From assembly GCF_000725885.1 (NCBI RefSeq), contig NZ_JODR01000002.1, positions 289,394 through 353,393 of the forward strand: 64,000 nucleotides of DNA, read 5' to 3'. This stretch comes from Streptomyces albus subsp. albus (GTDB taxonomy: Bacteria; Actinomycetota; Actinomycetes; Streptomycetales; Streptomycetaceae). Under the pieces are notes generated by a model that had not been told where the DNA came from, searched no databases, and was given only the letters and a program-made list of their open reading frames with translations. Shown piece by piece: positions 1 through 7,920 of the stretch (position 1 is the first letter of the stretch; every line of letters begins with the position of its first letter). Both the position numbers and the translations under genes were made by a program.

Positions 1-621
1 GGCGCGGACGCGGCGGTTGGTGTCGCCGTCGTCGGAGATGCCGAGCTTGCCGAACAGGGAGGTGGTGTACTTGCTGATGGCGCTCTCGCTGAGGAAGAGA
101 CGGCGGCCGATGGCCTGGTTGGACAGCCCTTCGGCCATGAGGGCCAGCACGGAGTGCTCGCGGTCGGTGAGCCCCTCCAGTTCCCGGTTCGGCGCCGTAC
201 CGGCCAGGAGCTTGGCGATGACGGCCGGGTCCATGGCGGTCCCGCCGCCCGCGACGCGCTCCAGAGCGGAGAAGAACTGGTCGGCGTCGAAGACGCTCTC
301 CTTGAGGAGGTAGCCGACACCGCCGGAGCCGTCGGCCAGCAACTCACGGGCGTAGAGCTGCTCGACGTGCTGGGAGAGGATGAGGACCGGAAGTCCGGGT
401 GTCTCGGTGCGCGCCGCGAGAGCCGCCCGCAGTCCCTCGTCCGACTGGTTCGGCGGCATACGGACATCGATGACGGACACGTCCGGGCGCCAGGTCCGCA
501 GTGCGTCGAGCGTCTCCGGCCCGGTCGCCGCGGTCGCGACCACCTGGTGCCCGTACGCCTCGATCAGGCGGACCATCCCGTCACGCAGCAGGTAGAGGTC
601 CTCGGCTACAACGATTCGCAT
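1..621 (-). CDS. LuxR/NarL-family response regulator (C-terminus beyond window)
   Basis: Response regulator that should be phosphorylated by the sensor kinase encoded just upstream. It starts at ATG 621 (first residues MRIVVAEDLYLL) and is still open at base 1, giving 207 codons. The receiver domain fills about residues 1-120, with acidic residues near the N-terminus, a phospho-acceptor Asp in SVIDVRMPP and a Lys in YLLKES. A LuxR-type helix-turn-helix follows (LTDREHSVLALMAEGLSNQAIG, then SESAISKYTTSLFGKLGI). The start lies inside the 3' end of the kinase gene (16-nt overlap), so the two are translationally coupled. Only about ten C-terminal residues are likely missing. Target genes cannot be told from the sequence. 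Confidence 0.93.
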   Translation of the reverse strand, partial: MRIVVAEDLYLLRDGMVRLIEAYGHQVVATAATGPETLDALRTWRPDVSVIDVRMPPNQSDEGLRAALAARTETPGLPVLILSQHVEQLYARELLADGSGGVGYLLKESVFDADQFFSALERVAGGGTAMDPAVIAKLLAGTAPNRELEGLTDREHSVLALMAEGLSNQAIGRRLFLSESAISKYTTSLFGKLGISDDGDTNRRVRA

Positions 622-1865
622 GGCACCGTCATCCTCACACGGGTCGGGCCGCCCGGCGGACTGGTGACCTCCAAGCTGCCGTCGAAGACCGCCAGTCGGC
701 GACGCAGCCCGTGGAGCCCGCCACCGGACCGCTCGCCGGCGCCGCCCCGGCCGTCGTCCTCGACCTCGACGACGAGGCCGCCCCCGTCCCGGAAGAGGGA
801 GACGTCGGCGCTGGTCGCGCGGGCGTGCTTGGCCGCGTTCGCCAGCAGTTCGGCAACGCCGAAATAGAGGGCGGACTCGATCGGCGGCTCCGCGTGCAAC
901 GGTGCGTCGGCGCGGACGGTCACCCGGAGGGGGACGTCCAGCGCGAGCGCCCGGACCGCGTCGACGAGACCGCGTTCGCTGAGCACCGGCGGCGCGATGC
1001 CGCGGACCAGTTCGCGCAGCTCCGCCAGCGAGGTGGCGGCTCCCGCCCGCGCGTCCCGCAACAGCGCCCTGGCCTGCTCGGGATGGGTCTCCATCAGTTT
1101 CTCCACCGTCGACAAGGACAGCCCGAGCGCGATCAGACGGGCCTGTGCCCCGTCGTGCAGGTCCCGTCCGATCCGGCGGATCTCCGCGGCCTGGGCGACA
1201 GTTGTGTCCGCCCGCTGGGCGGTCAGCTCCTCCACCCGGCCCGCCAGCCGCATCGCGGCGGAAGGGCCCAGGAAGCGGACAGCGACCGGTTCGACAGGCC
1301 GCCAGGCGTACGGAGCCGCGACGGCCGCCACGACGAGGCCGAGCACCCCGACGGACCACGCGGCGGGCCCCGACGAAACGAACGCGCAGGCCGCCGCGGC
1401 CACCGCGGCCGGCGGGACGGCGGCGGCCAAGCCCGCGGTGAACGGCACGACCAGCGTGAACCGCACGTCCCGCCAGACGGCGGGGTCGGCCCACCGGACC
1501 CGCCACTTCTGGTCCAGCACCGCGTCGCGGCGGGTGCGCTCGTAGCCGAAGCCGTTCCACCAGTACCCGGTGGACATCTGCGTCACCGGCCCGGCCTGCC
1601 GGTATCCGTCGGGGACGACGGTGGCCGTCCACCGTGCGACGAGCAGCCGGACGGCCCGGCACACCGGACGGGACAGGGCGAGCGTGCCCACGCAGACCAG
1701 CACCAGCGGCGCCGGCCAGGACCATGGATTGCTCGCACCCCACCGGATGCCCAGGGCCACGGCGGCGGCCCACACGCCCGGGACCAGCATGCTGACGAGC
1801 GCCACGGCGCACGCCCGCACGAACCCCACTCCGACGCGTACCGGCCACGCATCCGACTGCCTCAT
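606..1865 (-). CDS. Two-component sensor histidine kinase (HisKA_3 type)
   Basis: Membrane sensor kinase of 419 residues, partner of the overlapping response regulator. I chose ATG 1865 (MRQSDAWPV) because GAGGGACG precedes it; a longer upstream reading has no ribosome binding site. The N-terminal half has several hydrophobic segments (about residues 8-40, 45-75 and 125-185), with a sensory domain of the type found in many actinomycete NarX/DesK-like kinases. The phospho-acceptor His is in RDLHDGAQARL near residue 237. The HATPase domain occupies the last 100 residues, with EVEDDGRGG and GGGLHGLRRRL motifs. The signal sensed is unknown. Confidence 0.92.
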   Translation of the reverse strand: MRQSDAWPVRVGVGFVRACAVALVSMLVPGVWAAAVALGIRWGASNPWSWPAPLVLVCVGTLALSRPVCRAVRLLVARWTATVVPDGYRQAGPVTQMSTGYWWNGFGYERTRRDAVLDQKWRVRWADPAVWRDVRFTLVVPFTAGLAAAVPPAAVAAAACAFVSSGPAAWSVGVLGLVVAAVAAPYAWRPVEPVAVRFLGPSAAMRLAGRVEELTAQRADTTVAQAAEIRRIGRDLHDGAQARLIALGLSLSTVEKLMETHPEQARALLRDARAGAATSLAELRELVRGIAPPVLSERGLVDAVRALALDVPLRVTVRADAPLHAEPPIESALYFGVAELLANAAKHARATSADVSLFRDGGGLVVEVEDDGRGGAGERSGGGLHGLRRRLAVFDGSLEVTSPPGGPTRVRMTVPCESL

Positions 1866-2015
1866 GTCCCGTCCCTCGCCTCCGTTCGGTGCTTCCACTG
1901 TGCACCGGCCGGGAGCCGCGTCCTGCCTGGTCGGCCGGAGAGTGGGTCCAGACCCACCGCACCGTGCGGCCAGACGCATACCCGGGCGGCCCGGCGCTTC
2001 GTAGCGTCAACCGGC

Positions 2016-2468
2016 ATGGACACCCACACAGATCCCCAGGCCGAGACGGCTGCCCTGCACGACCCCCGCGCCCGGCGCGCCTTCGGCACGGTGCGGAGAA
2101 GCATCCAGAGCTACGGCGTCCTCAGCGTCGTCGCCCTGCTGACCGTCGCCCTCGCGGCAGGCGGCGGCCATACGGTGAACACCTTCATGTGGGTCCGGGC
2201 GGTCCTGCTGCCGCTGGTCGCCGTACTGGTCTTCCGGTTGGCCGGCTCCGCTTCCCGTGGCTCGCGGCGCGCCCTCGAACGTCTGAGGGCCCTCGCCGTC
2301 GTCATGCCGGTCGCGATCATCGGCGTCGATCTGATCCCGGGCGTCTGCCCGCCCTGGTACGCCGCGATGCAGACCGTCTGCATGCTGCCCGTCATCGTCG
2401 TCGCCGTCGTCACCCGCGGCTCCGCGCTGCGCGCCGCCGTTCCCGCCGCCGATCCCGGGCGACGGTGA
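2016..2468 (+). CDS. Small integral membrane protein, unknown function
   Basis: 150 residues (MDTHTDPQAE...). Four hydrophobic segments are visible at about residues 32-50, 54-75, 90-110 and 115-138, separated by short basic loops. I do not recognise a named family; small four-helix membrane proteins beside LuxR-type two-component pairs are common in Streptomyces. It diverges from the kinase gene with about 150 bp between starts. A TAGCGT hexamer at 2002-2007, some 8 nt before the ATG, and no clear Shine-Dalgarno sequence suggest a leaderless transcript. Its position makes it a candidate target of the two-component system; that is inference. Confidence 0.7.
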   Translation: MDTHTDPQAETAALHDPRARRAFGTVRRSIQSYGVLSVVALLTVALAAGGGHTVNTFMWVRAVLLPLVAVLVFRLAGSASRGSRRALERLRALAVVMPVAIIGVDLIPGVCPPWYAAMQTVCMLPVIVVAVVTRGSALRAAVPAADPGRR

Positions 2469-2480
2469 CGACTTCCGCCG

Positions 2481-3000
2481 GGCCACTGTGCCGCCGCGCG
2501 GGGGCTGCCGGCCGGACCCGCCGCTGTGTGGGGGCTGCCGGCCGGGCGCCGCTGTGCGGAGCTTGCCGGCCGGACGCCGTCGCGCGGGGGCTGCCGGCCG
2601 GCGCCCGCCGTGCGGAGTCTGCCCGCCGGACACCGCCGTGCGGGGGCTCCCAGCCGGGCGCCCGCCGTGCGGAGTCTGCCAGCCGGACACCGCCGTGCGG
2701 GGGCTCCCAGCCGGGCGCCCGCCGTGCGGAGCCTGCCAGCCGGACACCGCCGCGCGGGGGCTCCCAGCCGGGCGCCCGCCGTGCGGAGCCTGCCAGCCGG
2801 ACACCGCCCTGCGGAGCCTGCCAGCCGGACACCGCCGCGCGGGGGCTCCCAGCCGGACACCGCCATGCGGAGGCTCCCAACCGAGCGCCGCTGTACGGAG
2901 CCTGCCGGCCGGGTGCCGCTGTGCGGAGCCTGCCGACCGGGTGCCGCTGTGTGGTGGCTCCCAGCCGGGCGCGCCGCCGTGTGGAGCCTGCCGGTCGGAC
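2481..3000. repeat. Minisatellite of about 17 degenerate 28-29 bp units
   Basis: Head-to-tail array whose units read approximately CTGCCAGCCGGACACC then GCCGTGCGGGGG. In the best conserved core (about 2620-2800), 28- and 29-bp versions alternate, giving an exact 57-bp higher-order period: the CCGGACACC element recurs at 2626, 2683 and 2740. The 57-bp period is divisible by three, so all six frames stay open and give repetitive pseudo-peptides, but none has a ribosome binding site, a start or domain-like composition. It lies between convergent genes. No spacers or cas genes are present, so it is not a CRISPR array. Confidence 0.85.
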
Positions 3001-3080
3001 GACCGAAGACCGGCGGCTGGCGACCGGTGGCCGGTGGGCAGGTGGCTGCCGGTCGGTGGCCGTGTCTGACGACCGGGAAA

Positions 3081-3139
3081 GGGCCCGCCCCTCCCCGGCC
3101 CCCCCGGGGGGGGTGGGGCTTCGGGTGGGGGACGGGCCC
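3081..3139 (-). terminator. Probable terminator downstream of the yhf-like operon
   Basis: A long GC-rich inverted repeat: the arm GGGCCCGCCCC near 3081-3091 pairs imperfectly with GGGGACGGGCCC near 3128-3139, and a C-tract/G-tract forms the inner helix. It lies about 140 bp after the last gene of the minus-strand operon. There is no U-run, as is usual in Streptomyces. Confidence 0.45.
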
Positions 3140-3280
3140 GGCGGCCCCGGGCTGCGGCAGCCGGGGCCGGTCGGGGCCGGCGCTGTGGAAGAGGTGTGCG
3201 CCGGCACCGTGCGGGGTGCTCCGGGAGCGCCGTGCGAGTGCTCCCGGAGCATCGTGGGCCCCGAGCGAGGGGCCGAGGCG

Positions 3281-4537
3281 TCAGGACGCTTCGCGTTCCG
3301 GTATCCGGGTGCCGTTGGCGAGGGCCGCGGGGTCGAGGCCGAGCGCCGCGGCTGCCGTGGCTCCCACGTCGGCGAGGCTGGCCGCGTCCGGCAGCAGTTC
3401 CACGCCCCGGGCGCCGGGCCGGTGGACGAGCACGGGTACGTATTCGCGGGTGTGGTAGGCGTGGCCGATCGTCGGGTCGTTGCCGTGGTCGCCGGTGACC
3501 ACGAGCCGGTCGCCGGGCCGGTCCAGCAGGGCGACCAGCGCGGCGAGGCCGGCGTCGACCTGTTCGAGTATCCGGGCGTACCGTTCGGGGTCCTGCTGGT
3601 GGCCCGCCAGGTCGCTCTCCTGCACGTTGGCGACGACCAGTACGTCGCCGGGGGCGCGGACGGCCTCCAGGGTGTGGTCGAGCACATCCGCGGTGGGCAC
3701 GGCGGGGCGGCGTACCGCGGCTTCGCAGGCGAGGATGTCGGCGGCCTTGCCGACGAGTGTCACCGGGATACCGGCCCGCGCCGCCACCTCGGGAAGCTGC
3801 CGGGTGTGGTCGAGCGGGGCGCCCAGGTGCTGCACCTGGAGGCCGCCGTTGCGGTAGAAGCCGCTGGCGGGGGTGTCGAGACCCACCGTGCCGGCGTCGC
3901 CGTCGCGGACGAAACCGGACAGCGGGCCGTCGGCGTGGCCGCCCACTGCGATGACGCGCGCGACGGGCGCCACGGCCCGCACGGTGCGGGCGACGGCGAG
4001 GATGCCGTCGAAGTCCACGTCGTCCAGCCGGGCCGAGGTGTTCCAGTTGATGCCGGGGTCGGCCTCCAGGTTGTCGTGCACCAGCACGCACTCGTCGACG
4101 AGGAGCAGCGGCCTGCCGTCGAGGAGGGCGACGTGGTGGCCGGCGGCGCGCAGGGCCGCGGTGACCTCGTCCAGGTGCTCGGCGAGGCGGGCGACCGTCA
4201 CCCGGCTGAAGTCCGCGCCCATCATCGTCTGGTGGCCCGCGAAGGTGTCGGCGCCGGGGTAGCCGAGCGCGGCGCGGCCGGCGGCGACGGGCAGCCGGGT
4301 GCTGCGGGCGAGGTCGGCGTGCGGGTGGACGAGGCCCAGGCCCAGCGCGCCGAGGGCGGGCAGCCGGAGCGGGCGCCCGAACGTCTCGCGGGCGTGGTCG
4401 AGGACGTGGCCGCAGGTGTCGGCCGTGATGTCGCCGGGGCGCAGGGCCCCCGCGTCGGGCATGGCGCCGATGCCGAAGCCGTCGATGACGACGATGACGG
4501 TCCGGCCGCGGCCGGGTGCCGGGTCGCTGGTGGTCAC
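3281..4537 (-). CDS. yhfW: YhfW-like phosphopentomutase-family metalloenzyme
   Basis: 418-residue member of the alkaline phosphatase/phosphopentomutase superfamily, resembling E. coli YhfW rather than a housekeeping DeoB. Metal and phosphate-site motifs are in order: IDGFGIGAMPDAG near the N-terminus (Asp ligand), FAGHQTMMG (the family's active-site Thr region), GDHGNDPTIGHAYHTREYVP near the C-terminus (Asp/His ligands). The start is GTG 4537, preceded by GGGGAGGG, with a GTGA overlap onto the stop of the upstream yhfX-like gene. It is the last gene of the operon. The substrate is unknown; a phosphomutase or phosphohydrolase acting on a phosphorylated intermediate is the family expectation. 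A plain phosphopentomutase is the alternative, but the seven yhf-type neighbours argue against it. Confidence 0.85.
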   Translation of the reverse strand: MTTSDPAPGRGRTVIVVIDGFGIGAMPDAGALRPGDITADTCGHVLDHARETFGRPLRLPALGALGLGLVHPHADLARSTRLPVAAGRAALGYPGADTFAGHQTMMGADFSRVTVARLAEHLDEVTAALRAAGHHVALLDGRPLLLVDECVLVHDNLEADPGINWNTSARLDDVDFDGILAVARTVRAVAPVARVIAVGGHADGPLSGFVRDGDAGTVGLDTPASGFYRNGGLQVQHLGAPLDHTRQLPEVAARAGIPVTLVGKAADILACEAAVRRPAVPTADVLDHTLEAVRAPGDVLVVANVQESDLAGHQQDPERYARILEQVDAGLAALVALLDRPGDRLVVTGDHGNDPTIGHAYHTREYVPVLVHRPGARGVELLPDAASLADVGATAAAALGLDPAALANGTRIPEREAS

Positions 4538-5697
4538 AGTGCCCTCCCCCGCGCGTCGTAGAGGCCGGTCAGCCGGGGCTTCCCGGCGGAGAGGCCGGCG
4601 ACCACCGCGACCGTGGAGCGGGTCACGAAGATCTGGGTGCGGAACGCGAGCAGCGCCGTGTCGCCGGCGCGGACGTCCGAGCCCGCCTCGGGGGCCTCCA
4701 GCAGGCGGTAGTAGTCGATGTTCTCGGCGGGTGCGCTCTGCACGGGCAGCCTCAGCCCGGTGCGGGGCAGCAGCGCGGTCTCGATGTGGGAACGCGCGTA
4801 GAAGCCACCGCCGAAGACCGCCGGCCGGCCGTCGGCGAGGGTGTGGGCGACCTCGGTGACGTATACGTACGCCGGCCGCTCCGGCTGGTCCGGATCGACG
4901 GCGTGCAGCGGCGTGGTGCCGGTCAGCGCGTGGCCCGGCTCGCCGTGGGTGGCGCCCAGCCGGGCGAGCAGCGGCAGGCTGGCGACGGAGGTGGCGCTGG
5001 GGGCGCTGAGCTTGAGGTCCTGGTGCCCGCGGGCGGCGAGCAGATCGCGGGCCTGGCGGGCCAGTTCGAAGTTGGGGGTGGCGGCGGGGGCGCCGGTCCC
5101 GGGTTCGCACAGGACGCAGGGGAAGGCGGTGACCCCGGCCAGGCGGATGCCGGGCAGCCGCTCGGCCTCCTCCGCGAACTTGTCGAGCACGGCGAGGGGG
5201 ACGCCGCCCTCCTGGCCGGGGTAGACGGCGCCGGGTGCCCCTTCGAGGCGTACGAGGACGTCCTGGACGAAGCCGAGGCGCTGGGCCGCCTCGGAGACGG
5301 CACGGGCGTTGGCCAGGTCGTAGACGGTGACCGTCTCGGGCCGCCAGGCCAGCAGTTCGGGCAGGGAGCGGTGCGGGATCTGCACCAGGTGGCCGAGGTT
5401 GCCGGGGCGGGCGCCGGCCGCGTGCAGGATGCGGGCCTCGTCGGCGTCGATGGCGGCGAACCGGGGGATGCTGCGGGAAACCGCCTCGATCACCTCGGGG
5501 TTGCGGCCGAACTGCTTGGCGACGAACCACAGCGACAGGCCGAGCCGGTCGGCCTCGGCCGCCAGGAGGGCGGCGTTCCCGGCGACGGCGTCCAGGTCGA
5601 TGACGTAGGTGTCGGGCGGGATCTCACCGCGCCGGTGCAGGTCGGCTGCCGCGTCGGCGAGCCCGGGGTTGCGGGCGAGCAGGCTGTCGAGGAACAC
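4534..5697 (-). CDS. yhfX: YhfX-like PLP-dependent alanine racemase-fold protein
   Basis: 387 residues, the length I recall for E. coli YhfX. It has the N-terminal PLP-barrel layout of alanine racemase-like and group IV enzymes: the strand YVIDLDAVAGN and a Lys in LWFVAKQFGRNP (probable Schiff-base lysine) near residue 55. It then has ATHGEPGHALTGTTP and a C-terminal beta domain including FGGGFYARSHIETA. The start is GTG 5697 behind GAAGGA, one base after the yhfS-like stop. Its 3' end overlaps the yhfW-like start. It probably catalyses racemisation, decarboxylation or another PLP reaction on an amino-acid-like substrate made in this operon; the reaction is not known. Confidence 0.85.
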   Translation of the reverse strand: MFLDSLLARNPGLADAAADLHRRGEIPPDTYVIDLDAVAGNAALLAAEADRLGLSLWFVAKQFGRNPEVIEAVSRSIPRFAAIDADEARILHAAGARPGNLGHLVQIPHRSLPELLAWRPETVTVYDLANARAVSEAAQRLGFVQDVLVRLEGAPGAVYPGQEGGVPLAVLDKFAEEAERLPGIRLAGVTAFPCVLCEPGTGAPAATPNFELARQARDLLAARGHQDLKLSAPSATSVASLPLLARLGATHGEPGHALTGTTPLHAVDPDQPERPAYVYVTEVAHTLADGRPAVFGGGFYARSHIETALLPRTGLRLPVQSAPAENIDYYRLLEAPEAGSDVRAGDTALLAFRTQIFVTRSTVAVVAGLSAGKPRLTGLYDARGRAL

Positions 5698-5698
5698 G

Positions 5699-6919
5699 TC
5701 AGTCCTTCGTGGGGTCGGAGTGCGCCTCGTCGGCGGCGGGCGCTTCATCGGCGGCGGGCGCTTCGGAGGTGTCGTGCGGGTGGCCGGCGAGGGCGGCCAG
5801 GGAGCGGCGCAGGATGTCGAGGACGAGGTCGGCACCGGCCCGCATGGGGTTGATGCGGACGACCCAGTCGGCCAGCTCGGGTGCGTCGTCCAGGCTGGAG
5901 CTGGACATGCGGTAGAAGAGCGGCGCGATCTCGTAACGGGAGTTCGACCCCACCGGGTACGGTGCGGCCCCGAAGCGCGCGGCGACGGCGGGCAGCTCGC
6001 GGGCCACGGGCCGGTCGAGCTGGACGAGCAGGCACCGGTCCTGGGCGTTGGCCACCCGGACGTCGACGACTCCGGGTACCTCGCCGGCGGCCAGGCGTTC
6101 GGCGGCCTCGGCGCCGACGCGGGACTGGAGGGCCCACATCACCGGTACGTGGGTGAGCGCACGCAGCGCATCGAGCGCCTGGTGGCCCTGGACCTGGCCG
6201 CCGCCCGAGTAGTTGTCCTCATGCACGCGGGCGATCAGGTCCCGGGCGCCGACGACGACGCCGACGCCTTCGGGGCCGTGCAGTTTGAACAGCGAGAAGC
6301 AGGAGGCGTCGGCGCCCAGCTCCACGCCGCAGGCGGGGACGCGGAAGACGGCGTAGTTGTCGTCGACGATCGTGCGCACGCCTGCCGCACGGCAGGCGGC
6401 CAGCACCTCGCCCGGGTCGTAGGAGTCGGCGAGGCGCTGCCGGGTGTGCTGCACGTAGGCCCAGCGGAAGCGGCCGGTGGCCAGGGCGGCGCGCAGTTCT
6501 TCGGGGTCGTTGAAGTCGACCTCGACCGTCTCGACGCCGAGGCCGCGCAGGGTCACCGCGGTGGTGCGGTAGACGGGGGCGCGGTGGATGAGCAGCGGGT
6601 CGCCCGGGCCGACGGCGGCGCTCAGCGCGGCACGGATGGCTCCGGTCCCGGCGCCCTGGACGAGGGCGGCGCCCTCGGCGCCGAAGTACTCGGCGAGGAC
6701 CGCCTCGACGCGCGCGGTCGTGTGCGGCCGTCCGGGGCCGGGCACCACTCCGGCATCCGCGGTGAACAGTTCAGGCCCGGTGAAGTGCGCTGCCGTGGCC
6801 TCCAGCAGCCGGAACTGCCGTGCCGCGGCGTCCTCCACCGGGACGGTGGGCAGGGGGTGGGTTTCCGGCAGCGCGGGGGGTGCTGGGGTGGCGGCGGTGG
6901 ATGCGGCGGGTGGTGTCAT
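5699..6919 (-). CDS. yhfS: YhfS-like PLP-dependent aminotransferase-fold enzyme
   Basis: 406 residues, fold type I PLP enzyme matching E. coli YhfS over the core; the extra length is an N-terminal Ala/Pro-rich tail and a C-terminal tail. Visible motifs: VQGAGTGAIRAALSA (PLP phosphate loop), TIVDDNYAVFRV (Asp over the pyridine ring), CFSLFKLHGPEGVGVVVG (Schiff-base Lys) and YPVGSNSRYEIAPLFYRMS. It starts at ATG 6919 with GGAGGA upstream, one base after the php-like stop. The closest known fold relatives are cystathionine-lyase/SelA-like enzymes. The reaction is unknown. Confidence 0.87.
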   Translation of the reverse strand: MTPPAASTAATPAPPALPETHPLPTVPVEDAAARQFRLLEATAAHFTGPELFTADAGVVPGPGRPHTTARVEAVLAEYFGAEGAALVQGAGTGAIRAALSAAVGPGDPLLIHRAPVYRTTAVTLRGLGVETVEVDFNDPEELRAALATGRFRWAYVQHTRQRLADSYDPGEVLAACRAAGVRTIVDDNYAVFRVPACGVELGADASCFSLFKLHGPEGVGVVVGARDLIARVHEDNYSGGGQVQGHQALDALRALTHVPVMWALQSRVGAEAAERLAAGEVPGVVDVRVANAQDRCLLVQLDRPVARELPAVAARFGAAPYPVGSNSRYEIAPLFYRMSSSSLDDAPELADWVVRINPMRAGADLVLDILRRSLAALAGHPHDTSEAPAADEAPAADEAHSDPTKD

Positions 6920-6920
6920 C

Positions 6921-7889
6921 TCAGAACTCCTCCGGGCCGGCTCCGGTCAGGAACCGCAGCGGGTTGCGCCGGGTCATCAGGTCGATCAGGTCGTCGTCCA
7001 CGCCCGCCGACCGGACGGCGGGGAGGAAGGAGCGGAACAGGTGGCCGTAGCCCTGTCCGCCCTCGGTGAGCAGATAGCCGTGGCGGGAGATGTCGCAGCT
7101 GAGCAGCACCCGGTCGGCATGTCCGGCCTCCAGCAGCGCCAGCAGCAGCCGCAGCCGCACCTCGTCGCTCTGGTAGCTCTCCTTGCCGACGGTGTCGAAG
7201 GCCACGTACGCGCCGGCCTCGGCGAGCCGGCGGTGCACGGCCGGTTCCGCGAGGAGGTCCTGGTGTCCGATGCAGAGCCGCTCGGGAGGCAGTCCCTCCG
7301 CGGTGAGCAGATCGAGCTGGGCGAGTCCGCCGTGGCCCAGCTGCGCGTGGGTGGCCACGGACAGTCCGGTGGCGAGCGCCGCGCGGGCGGCGGCCCGCAG
7401 GGAGCGGCTCTCCGGCTCGGTGGGGGTCTCGCCGTGGCTGCCGACCTCGCCCAGCACCCCGGGGCGGATTCCGGTGCCGTCCAGGCCCGCGTCGATCTCC
7501 TGGACGAGGGTGTCGGTGAGCTGCTCGACGCCGGCCCCGTCCAGGTCCGCCGCCGGGTGGAACGGCTCGTAGTACCACCCGGTGGCGGCGACGACGGCGA
7601 CGCCGCTCTCCCGTGCGATCCGCGCGAGCGTGTCCGGGTCCCGTCCCATCCCCCGGCAGGTCAGTTCGATGACCAGGCCGAGGCCGAATTCCTCGCGCAG
7701 CGCGGCCAGTTCCCGGGTGACGGCCGGGCCGTGCCGCTGTGCGTCGAGGACCGCCGCCCCGTCGCCCTTGCGGTCCAGGTCGAGGACCAGGTGTTCGTGG
7801 GCGAGGGCGGGGCCGGGCACCGAGCGGGCGGGCAGCGGGCCGGTGACGGTCTGCAGCAGCCGCTCGGTGGGGTGCGGGGTGGTGCTCAT
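6921..7889 (-). CDS. php: Phosphotriesterase-homology protein (Php/YhfV-like amidohydrolase)
   Basis: 322 residues, amidohydrolase superfamily. Metal-site signatures of the phosphotriesterase family appear in order: AHEHLVLDLD (HxH) near residue 25, LSVATHAQLG, LCIGHQD and LLSCDISRHGYL (final Asp). Members of this group hydrolyse lactones, esters or phosphoesters; the E. coli homologue has no agreed substrate. The start ATG 7889 follows GGAAGG. It sits between the transporter (31-nt gap) and the yhfS-like gene (1-nt gap), so it is co-transcribed with both. A lactonase or phosphodiesterase role on the transported compound is a reasonable guess only. Confidence 0.87.
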   Translation of the reverse strand: MSTTPHPTERLLQTVTGPLPARSVPGPALAHEHLVLDLDRKGDGAAVLDAQRHGPAVTRELAALREEFGLGLVIELTCRGMGRDPDTLARIARESGVAVVAATGWYYEPFHPAADLDGAGVEQLTDTLVQEIDAGLDGTGIRPGVLGEVGSHGETPTEPESRSLRAAARAALATGLSVATHAQLGHGGLAQLDLLTAEGLPPERLCIGHQDLLAEPAVHRRLAEAGAYVAFDTVGKESYQSDEVRLRLLLALLEAGHADRVLLSCDISRHGYLLTEGGQGYGHLFRSFLPAVRSAGVDDDLIDLMTRRNPLRFLTGAGPEEF

Positions 7890-7920
7890 GGTGCGGGCCT
7901 TCCGGGAGGGCGGCGCGGCC

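Noticed and set aside
2481..3000. CRISPR array
   Set aside because: Units of 28-29 bp suggested it, but the copies are contiguous with no unique spacers, they drift gradually, and no cas genes are nearby.
2505..3000. Repeat protein encoded by the 57-bp array
   Set aside because: All frames are open because the period is divisible by three; none has a credible start or a protein-like pattern, and units outside the core break the frame phase.
3281..4537. Housekeeping phosphopentomutase (DeoB)
   Set aside because: Motifs fit the superfamily, but the surrounding seven yhf-type genes and coupled translation point to the YhfW branch.
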